From Pagrus major (lineage: Eukaryota > Chordata > Actinopteri > Spariformes > Sparidae), in NCBI RefSeq assembly GCF_040436345.1, contig NC_133223.1:12469113-12533112 (forward strand): DNA of 64,000 nucleotides, given 5' to 3'. This document shows, one piece after another, positions 23,085-35,200 of this stretch. The stretch's first letter is position 1. Each line of letters starts with the position of its first letter. A program made the position numbers and the translations under genes. The notes under the pieces are model-generated. The model was not told where the DNA came from and searched no databases. It saw only the letters and a list, made by a program, of their open reading frames with translations.

Positions 23085-25900
23085 ACTTCCAGGAAGAATA
23101 TGAAATACACTGCAGTTTCCATTTTGAATTTCATTATAAAATGTCATGCCATTGAAGCCTCAGGAACTGGAATCCTAATGTTAAACAGCAGTTCCATCCA
23201 TAACCTTGTTGGATAGAAACTCTTTCTGTCACTCAGTGCCTCACTCAGTTATTCTGTTAACCTCCCAGTGCCAGATAGGAGACATGACGGTGTCTGCAGA
23301 CGACAAGAAACTAGGCTCATCCACTCACCTCTCTTAAAACAAAGCTGAAGCTATTGTATGCTGCCATTTATCTCTGACACTCTCTATCCATAATGGACTC
23401 TTAAATTATATTGGGACACAGTGTTTCTGTCTGATATCAACTTTCTCCTGCACAAATTGAATGAAGTAGACCAAACTGGAATGTGACTGCATATTGTAAA
23501 TTTGCATACATTCTTAATCATTGTCCTGGTACCGATGTGGCATTGAAGTATTTTTTGTTTCTTTGTCATTTCCATTTATTCATCCAGATTTGACACACTG
23601 GCTTGCAGAAAGTTTAAGGGTGCACAGACATGAATGACATGTGTAAGAGGATACTGTCCACTGTCAAACCTACTTTAATAAGACCTAAGAGACATTGTAG
23701 TCCATCCCTGCTGTTGCCTAAGTTCTTCTCAACAGAGACCAGTCATGATAGTCTTATAGTTTTTCCCATTTCAATTCAGATGTTAATGTCTCCTTTAATA
23801 CTTAACGACGCCCTTAATAATTTTTTTAGACAATGTGTTAGATGAATATACAGAAGCTGACCCAAAATATATTTGGTTTCAATTATGTATTAAAGCTTGT
23901 AGAACAAATTACACTTGTTATTCTGTTGTGGTCTTCATTGTTGTTGTTTTTTTAACTTCCTTTATTGTCACCTGGAACTGGAAGTGTTGATTGTTCCATT
24001 AACAAAGCCCAGAATGTCTGTATGAAGTATTATATGAAAAATGCCACCTGGACAATATTTTGGGTGTTGTCCTGACTCTTGACCTCTCGTCCTAAATGGT
24101 TTTCATAACAAGATGAGGATTAGAAGTTGGTGAATAAAACACAGTCTGAATGTCTGTGTTGTAAATCAGATGACTTATTTCCTCTTTATGTATTAGAAGA
24201 TTTCTTTGGCTCCTGTTCTGCAAAGCCCCTTTTTTCAATAATTCTCTTTATGACCAGGGGAGCCACCTTTCTTCTTCCCGAGCCAAAAGTCTTCATTTGG
24301 AAATGCCTGTACAGCACATTACAATGCTGTCCAGTGTAATCTGTTCAGAGGGTTACATGGTCAGCTTAGGTGTATTTACCGTCTCAGTCTGTCAGATCCC
24401 CTCACAGTCTGACTGAGTAATCCCCCTCTCGTTTTGTATGGCAGTGTGCTGCAGCCATTAGCCATACACAACATCTACGCCCACTTTATTAGTTTATTAC
24501 TTAATGTTCATGCATAGTAAACCACTCGGTTTTTGTCATTGCACCAGTAGAAACAGGAATGATTCTCACTGCATCGGTGAAATACCTCCTACAGGAATGG
24601 ACACATACTGTAAGTGAACTGTGAGTAAAACCACTGCCCTCTAGCCCTACTTGGCTCCCCTGCTGTCCATGATCTCAGGGTATTGGATCAAGCACTCTTT
24701 GGAGCTTACACAGTAAAACATTGTTCAGCCAGGTATTTGGCCAGGTGCCTGCATCGTGATGAGAGCCATAAGGCCAATCAACTTGATCACATCTGCCTTT
24801 GAAGCATTTAAGAGATGGAAGAATATGAGAATAGGTTGTTTTTTTGTATAGATTCTTACAGGGCTGAACAGTTAATCAATATATAAAAATAGCAATATGG
24901 CCAAGTGCAATATCTAAAATCGCAATCTGTGAAAATGATTCCAAAATTAATTTCTTTGCATATATTCAGCCCTGTTTATGACCAAAAACCTGCAAAACAA
25001 TATTTTGCAGCCTCAGTTTTACTGTGTATTTAGTGGTATATAGCGTAGTATCACACTACAATGTTGAACATACTAAACATTATCATGTCAGTATTGCCAT
25101 TTTGATGTTGGTGACAGGATATAAGACAATAGTTTGCGTAACAAAAGATCCTTGTGAATGCATCACCTTCCGCCTGCATTGTGGATAATGAGGCCAGACG
25201 TAAAAATGAATGTACTGGCTGACTTAACTCTAAGTTAGTTAGCCCTCATTACTCGCTCCTCTCCTCTCTTTTTCTTCTCCCGTACGTAATGCAGCTACTT
25301 AAAGACAAGAAAAGGAAGGTTTCCCTTTTAAAAACAGGATAAAGCCTATAGGAAGAGTTTGGGGGTCAAAGGTCGTCTTCAGACTAAGCCCAGACTCTCT
25401 CTGCTGTCAATATATACATACTGAGAGGATTTCAGTTGCTGCTCCTGAGCTCAACAACTTAGCTGCTGGACCACCCTGACGTATAATCACTGTGTTTATG
25501 TGTGGGATTATTTATTATTTCTGGGGAGCTTTTTTCCTAGATTATAAAAAGTTATCTGAAGTGTCAGGCCAGCATTTTCTTTTGTTATATGATCATGTTT
25601 ACTTTGGATTATATTTTTCCATTCATTATGATCTCCAAAGGCTGCATGTGTTTAGTGCTGTTTGCATGTTTGGGTGGCACGGTGCTTCACTGTTGAAGAG
25701 ACTGTCCTTCTTGCAAAAAACATTAAATTCCAGCTGAATTCCCCCACAAGAACCAGTAAACGGCCCCAGTATCTGTACATACTGATGCATCTCTCTGCTT
25801 GCTGTTGATTCTGTGGCCTTTGTTATCTCCTCTCTGTCCACGTTTCCTCAACACTAAGCGCCCTCCCTTCCCAGCGTTGCTCCAGTAACTTCTTGGCGAG
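23085..25900. other. Spacer between SENP7 and IMPG2
   Basis: No exon with convincing splice sites and coding character was seen on either strand. The many 60-80 codon frames here are short and lack family signatures. It contains one short hAT-type MITE (24859-24974). The right end should hold the IMPG2 promoter. Confidence 0.6.
24859..24974. mobile_element. 116-bp hAT-type MITE
   Basis: The ends are CAGGGCTGAA and TTCAGCCCTG, a perfect 10-bp inverted repeat, around an AT-rich core with 'gcaatatctaaaatcgcaat'. I recognise the 'cagggctgaac.att' start from common fish hAT MITEs. The flanks do not show a clear 8-bp duplication. Confidence 0.65.
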
Positions 25901-25926
25901 CTCTTCTAAAAGGCTTAGAGTAAACA

Positions 25927-25932
25927 GGATTA
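25927..25932. promoter_or_regulatory. impg2: Candidate CRX/OTX site (GGATTA) upstream of IMPG2
   Basis: GGATTA at 25927-25932 is the core recognised by the photoreceptor homeodomain factor CRX, and it lies about 310 bp before the IMPG2 start codon. IMPG2 is a photoreceptor gene, so the site is plausible. A six-base match is weak evidence alone. Confidence 0.35.
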
Positions 25933-26009
25933 GAGAGCATTAAAAAATCCCCCTCTCTCCAAGAGCCATCTGCCTATCTACCTGAGCCAGGAGCTGTCTT
26001 CTCAGCACC

Positions 26010-26123
26010 ATGGCTCACACCTCTCTTCAGCTGCAGAGGAAAGCAGGAAACCAGTGTGTCACAGCGTCATCAGATGATTTCTCTACGGGCTTCTGTGATT
26101 TTTCTACGTCTGGAGACTTCTGA
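26010..26123 (+). promoter_or_regulatory. impg2: Upstream ORF in the probable IMPG2 leader
   Basis: An ATG in strong Kozak context (CACCATGG, 26010-26012) opens 37 codons ending in TGA at 26121-26123, 115 nt before the IMPG2 ATG at 26239. The frame has no signal-peptide character and no known domain. If transcription starts upstream of 26010, ribosomes would meet this ORF first and it could dampen IMPG2 translation. Confidence 0.35.
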
Positions 26124-26238
26124 ACTATGCAAACTTGTAAGAAGCTGTTCACGCTGCTGTTCCAGGACTTGAGAGGAAGTACATATCTACTTGATCCTTT
26201 CCCAAGTCCACGGAGTTAAGCACAAACACGGATTTAAC

Positions 26239-29200
26239 ATGAGGATCGTATCTTGGGGATGTGTTTTCTACTCCATTGTATTTAGTTTTGTGGTCATATT
26301 TTTGGATATAAGGACAGGTATGTGGCGTTGTTAACTTAAATACTTCTTGCTCACTACTCACCCAAAGATAAGTTGAACAATAAGTCTTAATTCTGTTGTT
26401 TTTTCTGTGGCACCCCAGATGCAACACTGGAAGGCTCCTCTATGGGTTACCTGAGTCTGCCTTACAGTCAGGAGTCTGCGGTGTTTCCAGTCATCACTCG
26501 TGTATCTGATTTAAAGGAATCTCACGAGAGCCATGCAGTTAGCTCTCGGCGGAAAAGGAACATCCTTTTCCCAAGCGGAGTCAAGCTTTGTGCACAAGAG
26601 ACCGTCCAACAGGTGGTCGCAAACCATCTGAGCTACTTTCATCTCAGAGGTAAGACTGATCCTAAATGAGAGCAGATCACTGCACACTTCGATGTAGTTG
26701 GGTTAGATTTGGGGTGAAGACATACAACCAGCAGGAAGTGATGTCAGCCAAAAACAAGTGATGATTGTGTGAGATTGTCCCCACCGTGCAAGTACTGAAG
26801 TGTCCAGTAGGCAAGCTTGTTGACCTTTGTTGTATTTAAGTTAAGGGATCCACTGAGGTCAAGCAGAGGAATGTCAGTGGACATCTGTGTGAACACCAGT
26901 TGCAATTAAGACTTATGGGATTTGCATTGAAACAGACTGTGGTCTACTTCTGGTTGATGTGCCTCCTTAGTCAGATGTTCAGGGTCAGTCCACTCGCATG
27001 ACAGACATAAAGCATTGACTCACTTACCCTAGTGGTATCTACTCATACAGATAATCTTGCTTTTACGTGACCATGTGTTGAGATGTAACTCCACCGTTTA
27101 GCATTACACTCCTATAAGATTATCTGTATTGAGGTATCGAAGAAGCAGAAACAGGGATATCGTCTTTTTCATTCATTGAATTCTTCTTCCTTGTCAAAAC
27201 CTTGCACCTTCATTACCCACGATGCATCTTAACCGCTGATAACACAAAAATATCAGGTGCATTACGCTCGAAGCAGCTAATGTAGCCTTCAGCCGCTTGC
27301 CTCAAGTAGACATAAGGAGCAGGCTACAGAGGTCCAAACCCTGTGACTTTTTCTCATTTTTAAATTTGTAATTTTCAGCTGCAGCTAACGCTTTGTGCTT
27401 CTCAACAGAAGACTTTGTACAACTTTTTTTCATATATGCAGTAGTTCTCACCAAGACCTGCACACAGACTTTATAAACAGACAGATTTCATGAGACTATG
27501 TCCTTAAGAAAACTGTTGACACAAAAATGCATTACAAAAATGAAAGCACACTGCGTCTTTCAATACCTTCAGAAGCACAAACACATGTTCCTGTGCTGTT
27601 CCTAGTGCTGGTGTAACAGCAGAAACCTCAGAGGTAGACTCTTGACACAGTTAAACCACAGCTGCTTACACAGCTACATATTCTTAATTACATGGGATGT
27701 AATTAAGAGCGTCGTCAGTCCTGTACTGAAATGCAATTAAAGGTTCTCTGTGGACCTTCTGTGTTGTTGTGGAAGTCAGTCGTTTGTTTATGTGAGCAGA
27801 CTCGTGCATTTTGATTTGGACTATCGCGGAAAGTCCTTCACAAAGAAATCCACAGTCCATCAGCATTAAATGACTTGTCCACAGGCCTGTATAGGCAGCC
27901 TAAGGAGATCAGACATGTCTAATTTTTCATGCCATGTTACGATCTGCTTACGCACGGTCATTAAATGTGTTTAATACATGTAAATTGCTACACAGAGCCC
28001 CTTGAGGTCTAAGGGTAAGTGAGAAAATGTTTTCGCTTTTATAGCATTTGGGTGTGACTTAAGATGAAAAGAGGGCTGAGTTGTGAAACGAAATCTTCAG
28101 CAGAGACGAGACATTTTGATCTCTTGCTTGACAAACGCTCTGTAACGTGTGTGAGTGGGCAGAGATCAAGGTGTAATTCCTGCTAGTGAACTCCTCAGAA
28201 GCTCGAGTTAGACAAACACAAGCTTGTTTATGCCAAGAGACTGTCTGTGACTGTGTGATGGTGAAAAGTTGAAGCTTGTTATGTAAGCGAGATTTGGACT
28301 CAGAAATGACCACTGGTGTCTCAGGAAGATTGGAGCATATGTCTGTGTAGCGACTTTGGATCAGTGCCCAGTAGGCTGACTCATGAAAAGGGAGTTGTGT
28401 CATGAAGTTAGCATGACGATGGGGATGGATTTGGGCCTCAGAACTTCCAGCTAATAATATCTCAGTCTATGATTGTTTGAACTAGTTATAGATTATTTCA
28501 TTCCCATGCTAATGAGCAAGCAGATCTACAAGAGAACTTATCCATCTAGAACTGAACTATAATCCAAACCAAAATCATTTAGAAATCACTGAGCAAAATC
28601 TGCAAGCTTGTTTTTTTAAAGTGGACAGTGTCCTTCTCTGGTCTGACCAGTGTGCCAGGAGACCATATGGGAGGCTTTCAAGATCTTCTGGGACCGCCTA
28701 CCAGAGCAAGAAGAGTACCAAAGCTGGATGAACAAATGCCAGGAAGGCACAGCCACGGCACAAGATATTGGCAGCTACTTCAGCCAATCAGAGGAGCATG
28801 ATGCTCTGGTTAAAAAGGTTTGTGCATGAGTAATGGTTTAATAAACAGAAGTATCTAAGCAGCACAGACCATAGACTCGTACTGTGCAGGTGGCTGATAC
28901 TGTCCAACATTTTCTTTTCCGTCTTTAGAGAATGCCACGGCCAGCAGGTGTGAAAAGGTAAAAGACACTCTTCACCTCTTTCCCCAGTGCTAGCCCACCA
29001 TTTGAATCATAAATGAATGATCTGATCATTAAGTGTGTGTTTTGTAAATGTGTCATTCTTCCCACTATCTGTAGTGAGCCCACCAGGTCCTGGCAACATA
29101 TGTGCAGGTACGGTTGTCAAGGCTCAGTTCAACCCTACCTGTTCATATTCCCGCTCATCACTTACCACACATGACTTCATGTTCATTTGTTTGTGTTTCA

Positions 29201-32200
29201 TTTGTTGCCTGTTGTATTTGTGTCTTAAACTTGGATATTAATATCCAAGGATCTTTGCTTTCCCTTTGTCTGAGTTGAAAAGAGAACAGTGGAATTGTTT
29301 TGTCTTTTTATGATTTTCAAGACAAGTCCCCTTAAAAAACGACAACAAAACACCTGCTTGCATGTTCTGTCTGTCTAGCCACAGTCTGATAGAGCTTACC
29401 CATAGCAACAGTATGAATGTTTTAAAGCTATGGCATGATTTGGGGACATACACTTATTCACTTTCTTGCTGAGAGTTAGATGAGAATATCAATACCAGTC
29501 TCATGTCTGTCAGTAAATATGAAGTAGGAGCCAGTGACTGCTTAGGTTAGCTTAGATCAGCTTAGCTTAGTTTAGCTTAGCATAAAGACTGGAAACTGGG
29601 GGAAACAGCTAGTCTTTGTCAAAAGGTGGCCTCACTGGTTGAAGTCACTGCTCCTGGATAAGAAATAGTCTGGCACATTACCTCTATATAAATGCTTTTT
29701 TTAAACAAACAAGAAACAATGTGTTCATTATTGGGTGCTAGTAGGTGAAATTTTAAACTGTTATCTGTTTCCCTGTTCCTTGTCTGGATGCTAACCTTAG
29801 CTAACCGGTTGCTGGCTGTAGCTTCATATTTAACATACAAAAATGAGAGTGGTGTCTGTGGGTGGGCCATTTGACGATTTTAGATAATGATCGATCTTGA
29901 AGGTGTCCACAGCCGTGCCGATATAGTGATGTAGCCAACTAGTAGCTACGCTGATTGGACAAATTACTTCACATGGCTTTTCTTTGGGTGACGTATTTGA
30001 TGGAATGGAATGCAAAGTTAGAGCTAATGGCGTGATGCACGAGGAGCTCGTGCTAAAACAAGAACTGTTTTTAATATAATATCGTGTTTGAATGATGCAA
30101 ATGGGGAAGTTCATAGGCTAGTCTGGCTATAGTCTGCATGTCAAATTGAGAAAAAGGATACAATTTAGATCATGACTGTGATTAATTGGATCATGATATT
30201 ATTGTTGGCTAGATGGCCTGCTCCTATGTGTTATGTGTAGAATAGTTTTGGGAGAACAATTCATTTTAATGACATGAGGACAGCTATATCAGGTGGTGGC
30301 TCAGACAATACAGTACTTGTTAACAGAGTAAATTAGTAATTGATTTTGGTTTGAGGATTTGTTGATTGAAAATAAAAAAATAAAATAGCCCTAGCCTTTT
30401 CCTTTAAATCCAACTTGTGTCTCTGCCAGCAGTGTGCATCACCCTTTAAAGTCTGTGTGCTTTTTATCTTTTTTAATTTTTGATATCAGCATTGTTGAAA
30501 AAATGCTCTGCTGTTTCACAGCACTCCGACTCCAGACACACCCGAGGCTGTTGAGGTTCCTGAGCTAGGTTAGTATCACTCCTGTTAACTCATCTGTACA
30601 CATGCTCAACCAGTGTTGTTTCAGACCATTGTTTTTCATCCACATAATAATTCCTGGCTTTGAGCTTTCTGTCCAATAAGTTAGTGACTCTTTCTCTGTG
30701 TGTTTGGTGAGAATGTTTGCCTGCAGGCCACTTCAGCCTGAGTTGTCCTGAAGTACTCAGGTCTAATCCATACAGCCATCAGGAATCACTGCACTTGCCA
30801 AAGGGTTAAGCTCACATTCACTTGAAATAAACCAACAGTTGCTTTGTTCTTTTTTTTTTGTTTTTTTGCACATGAACTCAACCACCCAGAAGACACAGCT
30901 AAAGAAGAGGAGGTGGAGGAAGCAGCTGTCACACAGGTGGAGGAGAGTCCAGTAAGTGCACACACCGACTATTTATAGATTAGGCTTTATAATGTTTTCA
31001 TAAACACTTATCTACTATCACTCTTTCCTATTGCACAGCTGAACAACGACATTGCCATGGAGCCTCCCACCCTCGCTGTGCTGGAGCAGGTGGTGGAGCT
31101 CAGTATCCTCCTGACCGGAGAGATGTACAGCGACAGCCTCGATGATCCAGCCAGCCTCCAGTACCAAACACTCAGCAGACAGCTTGCTGAAAAGGTTGGG
31201 TTCTGGCTCCAGCTCCCCCTGCCTGTCTCACTTTATGGCTCCCCTTAGTGCTACTGTATCCTGGCTGCAGACTGGACTCACTATATCTCCTGGTTTATGG
31301 TCTGTGTTGGACGCATTGTTAGTTTTAATAACACGCTCTTTAAAAGCAGCAGTAGTTAACCCCGAACTATTAGGCAAGTGTTCAAAAGCTCTGATTTTAT
31401 GGTTGGGTGAAATAACTACGTGTAATATGATGTGTCTGGGTAATGGATACATTTTTGCACATGCCGACATACACACAGTTACTCACCTTTAGAAGCAGCT
31501 TCAGGGATTTTACAGATACTTGGAAAATTCTATTTTTTTCTGTACTTTCCCTGAAAGTCAGCTTGACCCACAAACTCGTGAGGGCTATTACATGACAATA
31601 TTTGTAATAAATAACATAATCCATTAGACTACAAAATCTAATGTAATCTATTCTGAATACTTTTGGATTACTTTAAAATCAAACATTGGAAATATTGCTA
31701 ATAATGGACCCAGTCACAAAAACTTCTCAAAAACAACAGTACTGGTACAAACTACAGGTGCACTGCATGTATTCTACAACATATAGGATGCTGTTTAACA
31801 AAAATGCCTATAATAACTATAATCTAAATACATATATTTTCAAATGTGTTCTGTGCTGATTATCGTTACTTATTTTTGTAATCTGATTACATGTACACAC
31901 TGTTACTTCCCAACCCTGACACCAACACACACATCTCACATCATACACACATACAGTCCTTGATTTCTTTGATGGAATGTACCTAAGTACATGTACTTAA
32001 GTACTGTACTCAAGTACAATTTTGAGGTACTTGTACTTTACTTGAGTGTTTCCATTTTTTGCTAATCTGTACTTGATCTCCACTACATTTTGAAGGCTAA
32101 AATTGTACTTTTCACTCCACTTCATCTATTTAAAAACTTTAGTTACTAGTTACTTTGCAGATTACATGCTGCATCAGAGCCATCAGAGATGCATTTTTTA

Positions 32201-35200
32201 ATCAATGTATTACTATAATAATTATTATAATTGAATGAAGAAACATTGATTCTGATAATCTGAAAAATGATGATTATTGGATCTGTTAATCACCCATAGT
32301 GTACAATAAATATATGTGTAATTTACTTTTACTTGTACTTAAGTACATTTACAGATACTTCAAGACTTTTACTCAAATACTATTTTATATGGTTGACTTT
32401 CACTTTTACCAAAGTAATATACTAACATGGTATTACTTTTACTCAAGTATTACTTTTGGGTACTTTATACAGCACTGCTTGATTTAGCGTAATTTTCCTC
32501 ATCGCTTACTGGCTTTTTATCCTCTGTGGAGATCTGCCACCTGCATAAAGCCCCCATACCTTCACACACTGCGTACACACAAACTCACGTGCCTTGAAGA
32601 GATTATAAGTCTGTGAGGAGGAAGTGGAGCGGCATGAAGGACTGAGGACTTAGTAGTAGTGACTGTGTGTAGAGGAGGAGGACTTGGAGGGCAAGCCAGG
32701 AGATTAAAAAGGCCCCGGGGACCCTTTTGTAAACTCTTTCTGTGATGCATGAAACAAACTAGGTCATTTTGCAGAACAGTATGTGAATTGTTTTTTTAGT
32801 GCATAGAAGCGAGGCCAATAAAGAAAGTTGACCACAGTGCAGTTGTCTGCCTCCTGAGGATAATGATGTGGGCTGCTGCACAAAAGACTCAAGACCAAGA
32901 CAACCGCTTTGAACAAAATGAGCCCGTTTGGAACAATAAATCTGATTTATTTTTTCCAAGAACGCCCAACAAAATTAGAAACAAACTCTCTGAGGCCTGT
33001 TTATGATGCTCGATCATTTCTGTCCTTGCAGATAGAGGATGCTCTGGAGGGGCTTCCTGGATTTAAGAGTGTGTCAGTGCTGGACTTCAGGTCAGTATCT
33101 CTGCTGGGGTTTATTCCTCAGTCTGGACAAAACATCTGTCCTCACAATATGCCCACAGCTCAACTTGTAAGCATTAACACAATTTCCCTATCCTTTTTTT
33201 TTTTTTGCGTAGGCCCGAGAAGGACACCCAAGGGTGAGTCATCAGTCTAGGCTGTGGTAGTTTGACCTTGAACCGTTCTCCCCAACCTGTCTTGTATTTA
33301 AGCCCACAGATCCCTATCAACCACTCCTGAACTAGATCCACGAGTGTCTGTGGCGTCACCTTCATCTCACGCTGTGTTTACCTGTGAGCGTGGGCACGTG
33401 TTAAGATGTGTCACTAGTTGCCTATGATAATGGCCTTAGTTGGGTCACTCACCTGTTAAGTGGGATCAGGGTGGGTTCGACCGAGTGAGCAGCTGCGCTT
33501 CTATAGAGACGATTATCGAGGCTTTACAAACTCACCAATCAGCCTCTGGTAAAGGGATGAAGAGAAGGAGGGTTAGAGGGAAAGATGTTGTGTGAGGGTA
33601 TAGATGAAAAACAGAAAAAGAGCTTAGAGGGCAATTGTGTGTTTTTCTTGCAGTTTTAATGTTCTACTCACAGGAATAGTTCGACATTTTGGGAAAAACA
33701 AGCTGTCACATCTGTACAGTATAAATTAGGCAGCAGCCAGCAGCAGTTTAGCTTAACTTAGCTTAGCAGAAAGGCTAACAAACAAGGGAAACAGCCAGCC
33801 TGGCTCCGTCCAAAGCTCACAAGATGCACCTATAGCACCTCTGAAGCTTAGCTTTAACACCTGTCACCATTTGATCAGCTTCATATACTGTTGGACAGTT
33901 TAATCTAAACAATTCATCCTATTTTATTTGCCGATTATATATTTCTAATGTAAATTATGAATTAGTAAAGTAACTCGTACCTACAGCCATCAGATAAAGG
34001 TTGTGGGATGAAAAGTACATTTGCCACTGAAGTATAGTGAATTAAAGTAGCAGACAACGAAAACACACAATAAGTACAACTACTTAAAATGTATACTCAA
34101 GTACAGTTGGGTATAAATTTGAAGTAACTTGACTTGTGTTAATCTTTTTAGTTACAATCAACCACTGCATGCTGTAAGTAAAATTCAGAGATTTTAGACG
34201 CGCATGTCCTGCTCTTTTCGCCGTTAACTGCAAACATATATGCATTAAGTATACTCTAAGTATGCAGTGATTAATGAATAATGTTGCATGCAGCTGCTCA
34301 CTGTAGATCGCAGGGCACAACAGGCGTAGAGCTCTGCTTGCCTGCCTGTGTGTATGTGTGAAGCCGAAGGGGAAAAAATTGGACGTCCTCCTAAATGTGG
34401 CCGACTGTGGGCCGGCACGTGCTCCGCTGTCCGCCAGAAACCCCACAAACTAGGTCAGAGTGGAGGGCTTCCAGTTGTCAAATGAAGGCTGATAGATGGC
34501 TTTTTCCAGGGGCTGGAGTCTCTTGTGAGGTTTCCATGTTTATTATGATGATATTGATCATTCTGCTGACTCTGCTGTTTTTTGGCCTATACAGTGGCGC
34601 TCGTGCATTCCAAGCAGGAGTAAATCACTCCAGTCATCCGTCATGTGTGAGCACTCTACAACTCTTTTAGCAGGTTTGACGTTAAATCACGTTAATGCCT
34701 GAGCCATTTTGATCCTTTTAGAGAGCCGCTCTCTCATCCAGGACATTTTATTTTATACTTTCCTATTGTAAATGTGTGGAGGAGATGGATGGAAAAGGGT
34801 GTTTGGGTGCATGGTGCTGATGTGTTGTTTGGGAAATTTCCTCACCAAGTTTGGTTTGGGAAACGACAAAGAAACCCTCTCCTCTCACTTACTGACTGCA
34901 AAAGTGCCCTTGAGCAAGGCACTCGTCTATAAGTCTTGTGGAGCTGCACAATGACCACAAGCAGAAGGCAGGGCAAGTTTATGCACATTGTACCAATCAG
35001 TCACAAGGCAATTCAGACTGCTTTACAGAAATGCATTAAGAATAAGACATAAGACAGGTGAAAGTTCCTGACCGTGGAAACATTTGTTTCAGTCGACAAA
35101 ACAATCTCAAGGTGCATTTAGCAACTTGTGATGTACATATATAGGCCTATTCATATGTAATCCAGTGTTACACATAAAATAATTAATTTGATGTTCAACG

